Below are positions 1 to 8,161 of a stretch of DNA of 21,283 nucleotides, piece after piece. The stretch is from Chalciporus piperatus (lineage: Eukaryota; Basidiomycota; Agaricomycetes; Boletales; Boletaceae). Under the pieces are notes generated by a model. That model had not been told where the DNA came from, did no database searches, and was given only the letters and a program-made list of their open reading frames with translations. The position numbers and the translations under genes were made by a program. The stretch covers positions 1 to 21,283 of the forward strand of contig JBBPTG010000353.1 in NCBI GenBank assembly GCA_038093975.1. The letters run 5' to 3'. Within the stretch, counting starts at the first letter, position 1; every line of letters begins with the position of its first letter.

Positions 1-1574
1 AGGTGTTTTCGCGATATACTTGGATCCTCGAAACCCCGTGAGGGATCGTTACAGTACACTGGACTTGGGAACAATCCCAGCGCTCCGAAAGAGAGGAATC
101 CGACGAGATCCTCAAAGTCGGTACATAGACGAACGAAGCAATTCTCGACGTTTCCTGGAGGTTGAAGTGCTTTGAGGATGTGCTAGTCGCGAATGGAGAA
201 TGAGTGATGCTGAGTAGATAATGTATTCAAGGGTACGCACTTACCCACCAGGCTTCCTTTGTCATACTGGCGGTATGGGCTCGATTAAAAACCCAACCAC
301 CGAGCAACGGAAACCGATTCTCTGAAGACATCGGCCACGTTATACAATGGTTATATGCGACAGAAGCTCCCGCGCTTACCTAGGCTCCCAATGTTCGCAG
401 CAGTGCCATAACGCGACACCGCAAGTGCATCCAAGACCGCGTCTTTAAACCATCGTAAAGGAAACCCAAGTTGATTCACGAACAGACTCATGAATCTGAA
501 GAGGTCTTCCGTTGAAAAGTCGTCGCTGGATACGAGGTCCTTGAATGAAGCTTTGTCCAGTGCCTTCATGAAGAGAGTAGGATCATGCAGAACGATCCGT
601 CGAGCGAATTACTCTTGAATAAATGATCGCATCTCGAGGATATCTCGTTCACTGTCTGGGAGAGCCTGAGGTCTGCCTTCCTCCGCGCGGAACGAAGCAA
701 GCGAGTCAGAGTTAAACAAGAACTCGACGACCGCAATCATATCCTCTTTTTGGCTACAAACGAAGATACATGTTATGAGAGAAGACATAAGAAGCTGGAT
801 ACTCACTCTAGTAAGGCAAGCTCGATCAAATCCTCGTCTCCCGCTTGGTCTGAAATGGGGTCGGAGGTGAACTTGGGAGTGTCCGATTGGGAGTTTGCCA
901 TCTCAACTAAGTCCTCGCTGGACGGTTTGAGGTAAGCTTCCTGATCCAACTCAGCCGTCGAGTGAGCTATGTTCTCCATGGCATGCAAGGGGCCATTCAG
1001 CCCGTAGAGTTCGAAAGCTCTTGCGTACAGGGCATCTATAGCATCGATTGCCTTGACCATATCTCTGTGGAGCAACTTCAGTCGATGCTTGTGACCATCG
1101 TCCGCTGACGTCGAAAGAAATGTCAGGGACACCGAGTCAGCCCCTCACATAAATACCACTTCAGATCGAGTACTCACCTTTCAGGAAAAAGCGCTTCAGA
1201 TGAATCTCCCGTCCCGTCCTTTCGAGTCTGATCGCTTCGAGATATTTACGCACCCAGCGTGCCTTTTCAAGCGCTGGACGCCAGTCCGTATAACCTCTGA
1301 TCTACTCATTCGTCGGAAGCCCCGCTCCCTGCTTTATCTCGTCCACTACCTTTGAAGCCTCCTTGTACTTCTGGCACAAAATACGGTACTGTCCCTGATG
1401 GATTTTGCAGCGTTCAGGCTTGGGATGGCCTTCGGTAGCTGGCTGGCCACATGGAGTTAACTCGTCTTCCTCGAGCGTACAGCACACGAAGGGTGAAGTC
1501 GAGGGCGTGTTCGGCGAAGCGAGTGTCTTAGGGTTTGAACTTGCTTTGTTCTTCTGCTTTCGTCTGTTAGGCAT
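1..1574 (-). pseudogene. Conserved hypothetical protein gene, five exons, two in-frame stops, 3' end outside window
   Basis: Reading the minus strand from the ATG at 1574-1572, I assemble exons 1574-1178, 1104-807, 753-380, 321-245 and 182 to below 1. The introns (73, 53, 58 and 62 bp) all have GT-AG ends and keep one frame. The N-terminus is basic (MPNRRKQKNK), then a Cys/His stretch (CCTLEEDELTPC, ERCKIHQGQYR), then WVRKYLEAIRLERTGREIH, a DDGHKHRLKLL block, an acidic stretch, and SSDDFSTEDLFRF, GGWVFNRAHTASM, NCFVRLCTDFEDL. I recall this block order from hypothetical proteins in mushroom genomes, with no known function. Codon 91 is TAG (1304-1302) and a TAA lies at 611-609; both are followed by convincing coding sequence in the same frame, so they look like nonsense mutations. 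It is probably a recent pseudogene. A set of shorter real proteins is less likely, because no frame-keeping intron removes either stop. Confidence 0.72.
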
Positions 1575-2350
1575 ATTGATGAAAAAGATAGAGTGCGGGG
1601 GGAGGTGGCCCACATCCCCAAGTGTCGGACACAAGACCCAGAGTGATCGGTGATCAGTCGTGGAGGGCTGGCTTTGGTATCCAAGTTACGTTGCGTAGAT
1701 AGACCGGTTTTGACTATGCACGCACGTATAAGTACAGACTGAAAGCATGAACAAATGGAAGACGATGATGAAATTCACCAGTGATCATCCGCAGCCGCTT
1801 TGACCTCTCCCAAACGTGCGTTCAGGGCGTTCGCTCATTACGCCCTTGGTGACACCCAATCCATACTCAGTCATACGCAAAGTCTACTAATTCCTTGAGG
1901 GTTGAATTAATACTTGCTGTACAAACACGGGCACACACCCGTTGTAACCCAAACCTCATGTGTGTTCCGGATGTTGAGCGGCGATCCTCGTTCATCGAGA
2001 AAGGGGGTTAGGGAGAGAGTATGTATGAATTCGAGGGCTCGACGGACGTTTTCATCAACATCCTGCCCCGGTTTCTCCTCTCTCTTCTCTCTCAGTGATC
2101 AATATCACCATGAAAATTAATTTTCATCTTGCTGCCGCTTCCGCACCGATGAAGGACAAGGCACGAGGGACTCAGGGGATAGGCGCAAGCAAGCGCCGTA
2201 TCAGCACAGGCAGCCATGCACCCAGGGCAGCACTACACCCTAGGATAACGGGGGACACTGCGGCGATGTCAACACCAAAGGTGGAGGACTTACCGGTTTG
2301 GCAGATAGCATACGCAAGGGACAAGGGCTGCAGACAGTGCTCACGTCTCC
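1575..2350. other. Intergenic stretch, no supported gene
   Basis: Only short open frames occur on either strand, none with a recognisable motif or splice-linked extension. The longest (2095-2490 plus, 131 codons) is low-complexity, rich in Arg/Ser, and overlaps a better-supported relic on the other strand. I see no tandem repeat, RNA gene or element boundary here. The 5' side of the minus-strand gene starting at 1574 must hold its promoter, but no clear TATA box was identified. Confidence 0.5.
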
Positions 2351-2711
2351 CTATTGGTACGCTGTACTCATTTTCGTCAAGTAACCGTAGGCTGACCCGA
2401 GTATGGTGTGGTAGATGGTTGGTGTTCTTCCCCTCCTTCGGTACACTGTCCCGGCTGTTCTCGAGACGAAGATTTGTGCTTCACCTGTGAGAAGGTGGAC
2501 GTGGTGTGCTGCGTCACCGCTGAGGAATATCCACGATTCGGGTTAGCTTTATGATCGATGTGATGTTGACAACATGATATAATTTGCCTGGCATATCCAC
2601 GATATACATACTCCCATCTCCAAAGAAATCAAGTGCATCACGAAACGGGCCGACGGCAGAGTCAAGGGAGCGGGTACGGTCGAGAGGTAGTCTGCATCTC
2701 AAACGAAACAA
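2351..2711 (-). pseudogene. Decayed fragment of a metallo-beta-lactamase-fold hydrolase
   Basis: Two adjacent minus-strand frames carry consecutive pieces of what looks like one protein. In the frame 2711-2514 I read VGPFRDALDFFGDGSMYIVD followed by MPGK. After a frame change, 2539-2351 gives ESWIFLSGDAAHHVHLLTGE. The order 'DFFGDGSxYxVDxPGH ... SWIFLxGDxxHHxxLLTGE' is what I expect in fungal MBL-fold hydrolases, where the GD and His residues help bind metal. The expected PGH here reads PGK. No upstream HxHxDH metal-binding motif could be found in the preceding 150 bp, and the sequence after the GD-AHH block loses similarity. A fragment with at least one frameshift and both ends missing is the best reading. 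The two short blocks are the only support, so the family call is tentative. Confidence 0.45.
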
Positions 2712-3309
2712 AACACCGTAGTGCAGCCTTCGCAGATTTTTGCACTCAGCGCACTCCGTCCAAGACAGCGGGATGGGCGGCCCGAAGCAGTCTGTTATCT
2801 AATCTAAGTCCAGTGTAGCAACGTAGCTAAGCTATGAATGAAAACGACCCACTGTCTGTCCCTTCTCGAAGCCGCATGGACACTCGAGAACATTTCCGAT
2901 TCGTCTCGAAGGAAGGCGAGGCGCTCTGCGCGCGAATTTTAACGCAGGCCATGCCTTATGACACACACAACTACATCACAAAAATTGTAAAACTTAAATA
3001 TACTTATACATGGGTAAGTATTGTCATACAAGGACTGGAATTTAGGTGTCGTGTAGGCTACCCAAGGTCCAGTATATATGACAAAAGCTAGGAACTCAAA
3101 CCTTCAAATATAACAATATAATGCCTGTAATGTCCTCTCAGACACTGGTCTACTGATACGAAATTGCTCGCTGCTGAATCATGCGACTATGAGTATATAT
3201 CATCATACACAACCATGTATTGCATTGTAATCAGTTACAGGGGCAGACGAGTGATACACGATGGGATATCTAATGGTGGGAACATGCAGTTCAGTGGAAT
3301 CCGTTCGGG
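2712..3309. other. Intergenic, increasingly AT-rich, no supported gene
   Basis: No frame in this stretch shows a family motif. The 85-codon open frame at 2834-3091 begins plausibly but turns into AT-rich, low-complexity sequence, and no splice-linked continuation was found. The segment from about 2980 to 3250 is clearly more AT-rich than its surroundings. It directly precedes the left inverted-repeat end of the foldback-like element. Confidence 0.45.
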
Positions 3310-3365
3310 TACATCAGCAAGACTGCAAAAAGTCTGAAGTTACTGGAATGACTGGATCAGTTAAA
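3310..3365 (+). repeat. Left terminal inverted repeat (56 bp)
   Basis: Matches the reverse complement of 6430-6485 at 55 of 56 positions; the single difference is G versus C in CAAGACTG / CAACACTG. It ends inward in GGATCAGTTAAA, after which the CAGT repeat arm begins. Confidence 0.85.
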
Positions 3366-4187
3366 TCAGTAGTCCAGTGGCCCAGTAACAAGTAATTTCA
3401 GTAGTTTCAGTAGTTTCAGTAACCTAGTCACCCAGTCATCAAGTAGTTTCAGTAGTCTTAGTAACCCAGTGGCCTAGTGGCCCAGTCATCCAGTCATTTC
3501 AGTAGCTTCAGTAGCTCAGTCATTCAGTCATCCAGTAGTCTCAGTAGTCTCAGTCATCCAGCAGCCCAGTCATCCAGTCATCCAGTCATTTCAGTAGTCC
3601 CAGTAGCTCAGTCATTCAGTCATTCAGTCATTTCAGTGGTCTCATTAGTCCAGTGGCCAAGTGTTCCAGTTATCCAGTAGTTCCAGTAACCCAGCAGCCC
3701 AGTCATCAAGTCATCCAGTTACTTCAGTAGTCTCAGTAGCCCAGTCATTCAGTCATTCAGCCATCCAGTAGTTCCAGTAACCCAGTAACCCAGTCATCCA
3801 GTCATCCAGTAGTTCCAGTAACCCAGCAGCCCAGTCATCCAATCATCCAGTCACTTCAGTAGTCTCAGTAGCTCAGTAGCCCAGTGTTCCAGTCATCCAG
3901 TTATCTCAGTAGCCTAGTAGCTCAGTTTCCCAGTCATGTAGTCATCTCAGCAGCCTAGTAGCCCAGTGCCCTAGTCATCCAGCAATCCAGTTGTCTCATT
4001 ACTCCAGCCATCCAGTATTCCAGTATTCCAGTAATCTAGTCACTCAGTGGTCCAGTAATCCAGTCACTCCAGTAATTCAGTCACCCTGTGGTCCAGTAAA
4101 CCAGTCACTTCAGTCACACCAGTCATACCAGTTATCCAGTTACCCAGCCCTCAGCTCACCCAATCACTCCAGTACTACTCAGTCATC
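3366..4187 (+). repeat. Left arm: imperfect period-8/9 CAGT minisatellite
   Basis: Dozens of CAGT cores recur every 8 or 9 bp, in variants such as CCAGTCAT, CCAGTAAC and TTCAGTAG. The array is heterogeneous rather than recently homogenised. Open frames across it (for example 3477-3680) simply translate the repeat and are not genes. Confidence 0.85.
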
Positions 4188-4254
4188 TAATAGAGTCATT
4201 CTAATTAGTGACATTTTATAATCATTCATAGGATGGATTATAGCTAAAGTCCAC

Positions 4255-4935
4255 AAAAATGTGTACTAAAAGTGTAGTTAACAATGTGGGAAAAGGTATT
4301 AGGATTGAGTGTAGTGAAGTGTACAAAAAAGCGTAGTAAAAGTGTAGTTACAAGTGTGGGAAAGTATAGCTAGATTGAGTGAGCAAAGTGTACAAAAAAA
4401 GTGTAGTAAAAGTGTAGTAAAAGTGTGGGAAAGTGTAGCTAGATTGAGTGTAGCTAAAGTGTACAAAAAAGCGTAGTAAAAGTGTAGTCAAGAGTGTGGG
4501 AAAGTATAGCTAGATTGAGTGTAGCAAAAGTGTACAAAAAGCGTAGTAAAAGTGTAGTGAAATGTGTGGGAAAGTGTGTAGTGATAGAGTGTAGCTAAAG
4601 TGGACAAAAAAGCGTACTAAAAGTGTAGTTACAAGTGTAGTGATTGAGTGTAGCAAAGTGTAACAAAAAAGCGTAGTAAAACTTGAATCAAATGTGTAGG
4701 AAAGTGTAGCTAGATTGAGTGTAGCTAAAGTGTACAAAAAAGCGTAGTAAATGTGTAGTTACAAGTGTGGGAAAGTGTATTAGGTTAGAGTGTAGCAAAA
4801 GTGTACAAAAAAGCGCAGTAAGTGTGTAGTTACAAGTGTAGCAAAGTATGTGGAGATCAAACCTATTGAAAGTGTACAAAAAAGCATACACAAGTGTACA
4901 AAAAATATGGTAGCTATCTAGTGTAGGAGATCCTA
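4255..4935 (+). repeat. AT-rich tandem array, unit about 70 bp
   Basis: About ten copies of a unit containing GTGTACAAAAAAGCG, then AGTAAAAGTGTAGT, then GTGTGGGAAAGTGTAGC and TAGATTGAGTGTAG. The TACAAAAAA core recurs near 4322, 4391, 4462, 4532, 4602, 4662, 4732, 4804 and 4875, spaced 60-73 bp. The strand is strongly skewed, with little C. Minus-strand open frames here translate the repeat and were not called as genes. The last units lose period before 4940. Confidence 0.8.
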
Positions 4936-5074
4936 ATAAAGTGTAGCTACATTTCCCTAATGCTCGGACTTGACAAAAAATCCGCGCGAAAAAGTCACGT
5001 GACCATGTTGAATTTGCCGCGCCACCTCTTCGACTCTCTCTCACCACTACACCACACCTCAACAACAACAAAAC

Positions 5075-5715
5075 GGCCGGCGAGGGCTCAAAAGCCCCGC
5101 CGGCATCGCCAGGTGAGTGAAAACTTGCTCACCACCATATCCGCTCACCTCGCAAACAGCCTGCTGCCACCTACCACCTCACTCTCGACACGAAAACGAC
5201 GAAAACGCGAAAACGCGGCCGGCGTGGGCTCAACAGCCCCGCCGGCTTCACGAGGTGAGTGATAAGCCACCTGCTCACCCCGCAAACAGCCGCTTGCACA
5301 GCTCGGCCCACTACCACCTACCACACCACTCTCGACACGAAAACCACGAAAACGCGAAAACGCGGCCGGCGTGGGCTCAACAGCCCCGCCGGCTTCACGA
5401 GGTGAGTGAAAACTCGCTCACCACCACATCCGCTCACCCCGCAAACAGCCGCTCGCACTGCGCGGCCCACTACCACCTACCACACCACTCCCGACACGAA
5501 AACGACGAAAACGCGAAAACGCCGGCGTGGGCTCAACAGCCCCGCCGGCTTCACGAGGTGAGTGAAAACTCGCTCACCACCACATCCACTCACCCCGCAA
5601 ACAGCCGCTCGCACTGCGCGGCCCATTACCACCTACCACACCACTCCCGACACGAAAACGACGAAAACGCGAAAACGCGGCCGGCGCGGGCTCAACAGCC
5701 CCGCTGGCTTCAAAG
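5075..5715 (+). repeat. GC-rich minisatellite, five units of 142-158 bp with two hairpins each
   Basis: Five copies begin with (GG)CCGGCG at 5075, 5217, 5364, 5521 and 5679. Each unit carries an inverted repeat GCCGGCG-T-GGGCT / AGCCC-CGCCGGC (12 bp with one bulged T, loop CAAC); most then have GGTGAGTGA / TCGCTCACC around AAAC, a second hairpin. The rest of the unit includes CGAAAACGACGAAAACG and CACTACCACCTACCACAC. An open frame of 205 codons (5117-5734) runs through the array, but its product is a roughly 50-residue repeat without similarity I recognise. It is likely a by-product of unit lengths near multiples of three. Confidence 0.8.
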
Positions 5716-5902
5716 GTTCGTGTTTATTTATTGACTAACACACCTACTCACCTCGTACATAGCTGCTCGTGTTGCATGGCACTTCATTAACTTGTAACTA
5801 TTGTACCACAATACATGTAATAGTTAGACATAATATATTTCGCATTTTCTGAACTGTCATAAGGTGTGAATTAATCATAAGATATAGTGAACTAGTAATT
5901 GG
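5716..5902. other. Spacer between the GC-rich array and right arm
   Basis: An AT-rich unique sequence with no open frame of note and no tandem repeat. It is the only clearly non-repetitive stretch of any size inside the foldback-like element. Confidence 0.5.
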
Positions 5903-6429
5903 GACTGGGTGACTGGATTACTGGGTGACTGGATTACTGAGGTGACTGGGTGACTGGATTACTGGGTGACTGGATTACTGAGGTGACTGGAAGTGACTGG
6001 TGACTGGGTTACTGGAGTGACTTGTGTGACTGGAGTGACTGGAGTGACTAGATTACTGGATTACTGAGTGACTGGATTACTGAAATGACTGGATGACTGA
6101 ATGGCTGGATGACTGGACTACTGAGACTACTGGATTACTGGACCACTGAGTGACTAGATTACTGGAATACTGGAATACTGGATGGCTGGAGTAATGAGAC
6201 AACTGGATTGCTGGATGACTAGGGCACTGTGCTACTAGGCTGCTGAGATGACTACATGACTGGGAAACTGGGCTACTAGGCTACTGAGATAACTGGATGA
6301 CTGGAACACTGGGCTACTGAGCTACTGAGACTACTGAGACTACTGAAGTGACTGGGCTAATGAACCAATGAGATTACTGAAATGACTGGCTGACTGGATG
6401 ACTGGGCAACTGAGCAACTGGCGTACTGG
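5903..6429 (-). repeat. Right arm: period-8 ACTG minisatellite, inverted relative to the left arm
   Basis: Repeats of ACTGGATT, ACTGGGTG and ACTGGATG recur at 8-9 bp spacing. They are the reverse complement of the CAGT units of the left arm. The outer end runs straight into the right terminal inverted repeat. The start of the arm, near GGGACTGGGTGACTGG, is the most regular part. Confidence 0.85.
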
Positions 6430-6485
6430 TTTAACTGATCCAGTCATTCCAGTAACTTCAGACTTTTTGCAGTGTTGCTGATGTA
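6430..6485 (-). repeat. Right terminal inverted repeat (56 bp)
   Basis: Reverse complement of 3310-3365 with one mismatch. It ends outward in TTGCTGATGTA. Confidence 0.85.
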
Positions 6486-8161
6486 GTACACCACGGATAT
6501 ACTCATTGCGTCAGAGTGTGGTTTTTCAAGGCGTCAGTGGCGAAGTCAAAGAAAAAATCAGTACTCACCATCATCCTTGGTATTGGGTGCATGCGTGCCG
6601 TGTTATCCCCCATCTCCATCCCGACACACGGGTCCGAAAACCCAATGGCGAGGCCCCTGCGCAAGAGGTGAGTACGAATACCTGTAAATTAACCCAAAAG
6701 CCCTATATTCGCAATCAGTAGAGGGGAGAAAAAGGTCAGTAAGTAGCGAGGTCGCACAGCCTCGCGCGTTGAGGCATGCGGATCACACATCCATTCGGCG
6801 GCCAAACTCGTGGCAAGCACATCGAGCGCGAACAACAAATCCATCCAATCCAACGAAGTGCGTCGCGCCAACTCGCGGGCTACAACGTCTCACTCGGGTA
6901 TGTTGTACAATGGGCCATCATGTCTTCAGCCGCACTTGTGGCGGTCACCTTCAGGCAAGAGGAGACCAAAAAACGCCACCAAGGTGCGTCGTGCCAACTC
7001 GCGGGCGACAACGTCTCGCTCAGGAATCCAAGGGATGGGGAATTTTATCTTCGCCGACTGTCGCAGCGGGCCAAAGGGAACCTAACAAGGGCAGTCAGTA
7101 GGCACATCTGAGAAGGAGACAACACGAGACTCGGAAACACACCATGTAATCTTGCCAACCCAAGGTGCGTCGTGCCACATCAACAGCTATGACGTCTCAC
7201 TCAGATATTTTGGGTTGTCGAGCTCAAGTCTTCATCCGCACTCGCGGCGGGAAACAGCGAACCAATGGCGGAGCCAAATACTCGGTGGCGAGATGCAGCG
7301 GGCATGTAACAACAACGAGCAGGCGGTAAAGGTCATATCTAAAATAACAAATAAGCGCAGAATGTGTGAAGGGACCGTGAAAAGACACACACCAATCACG
7401 ATCTGAGAGAAAGAATGGCGCCATGAATAACGGAAACTTTGGAGGCAGCGAGTGCGAGGTAGTCAGGGATCTCCGAGTCGGGGATCGGGCGCATACACTC
7501 AATAGATGCACGCATACATACACTTATAATACGAAAAAATTGCCCTTCGTGTGATTTCCGCCAAACTGGAGGCACATTGGGGTCATCCGAGTCTGTTCTT
7601 GCTGGCGTCATCCAAGTCTTCAAGTTGTTACATCATCTGCGTGATATTGATTAACTTGTCAACATTGCACCAGATGGTAACACGCACCATTGTGGGTTGA
7701 TCTACCACAGGAGATTCATTTTGTCGGGGCTGCGGACAGGCTGTTTGTGCATGGTGGTGGTAAGGGATGGAGGTGTTGATCGAGGGAAGACAAGATTAGG
7801 TGTGGACGTCTCACCGTGGGAAAAATCTCTGAACCCTACTCGTGCGTAGCCCGCTATCAGCTTCATAGTGGAGTAGCTCAAGGCCTAGCAAAATACACTA
7901 TGTTTGAACATGTGAGATACTTCAGACTTGAATAGATGAGGTCCTGAGGAACAACATAGAGATAGGTAGGGTGACTTTGATTGTTATTACACACAATATA
8001 TTGCAATACATGCTACAGTACAGTTCGCACTCAATGAAAGTATTGAGGACAGCACATCGAATGAATGACTGAGTTCTCTCCGATGACATGTATTGTCCTA
8101 TTTTGGTCAGCCGGCGGTGAGATACCGTGTTTGGGCATGTTATGATTCTGCTATTTTTGTG
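6486..8161. other. Intergenic stretch with a three-copy degenerate repeat and no supported gene
   Basis: Three overlapping open frames of 91-111 codons at 6769-7111 cover the same repeat-bearing DNA; none has a motif or better coding character than the others. Minus-strand frames at 7224-7623 are equally anonymous. Around 7970-8040 the DNA is AT-rich. Upstream exons of the helicase could lie between 7900 and 8161, since that protein lacks its expected N-terminus. One GT-AG pair (8117-8170: donor GTGAGA, acceptor TACCAG) would fit, but no coding exon could be confirmed upstream of it. Confidence 0.45.
6858..7206 (+). repeat. Three dispersed copies of a GTGCGTCGTGCC unit
   Basis: Copies start at 6858, 6984 and 7165, each reading GTGCGTCG(C/T)GCCA..., followed about 25 bp later by (A/G)ACGTCTC(A/G)CTC. 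Spacing is 126 and 181 bp, so this is not a simple tandem array. Copies 1 and 2 share most of about 43 bp; copy 3 is diverged in the middle (CATCAACAGCTAT in place of ACTCGCGGGC). Confidence 0.6.

Larger units (their letters stand above)
3310..6485. mobile_element. Foldback-like element with repeat-filled inverted arms, no transposase
   Basis: The outermost 56 bp at 3310-3365 reappear as the reverse complement at 6430-6485 with one mismatch. Both copies read TACATCAGCAA inward from the outer edge. Inside them lie arms built from the same short CAGT/ACTG repeat in opposite orientation (about 3366-4187 and 5903-6429). The centre holds two unrelated tandem arrays. Long inverted repeats filled with short direct repeats are the hallmark of foldback (FB-type) DNA elements. 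No transposase-like frame is present, so it would be non-autonomous. The exact boundary is uncertain: the outer TA at each end could be a TA target duplication or part of the repeat, and an ATCCGT a few bases outside is shared by both flanks. Confidence 0.6.

Noticed and set aside
2095..2490. 131-codon plus-strand frame
   Set aside because: No recognisable motif, Arg/Ser-rich, and antisense to a better-supported MBL relic.
3366..4187. CRISPR-like array
   Set aside because: Units are only 8-9 bp, imperfect and without unique spacers, and the genome is eukaryotic.
4510..5071. Minus-strand frames of 75 and 127 codons
   Set aside because: Low-complexity Thr/Leu/Tyr-rich translation of the AT-rich tandem array.
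5117..5734. 205-codon open frame as a repeat protein gene
   Set aside because: It only translates the GC-rich minisatellite. Unit lengths differ, its copies are as similar as the DNA, and no start context, motif or splice signal supports it.
6769..7111. Three overlapping plus-strand frames as a gene
   Set aside because: All three frames are similarly open in GC-rich repeat-bearing DNA and none has a motif.
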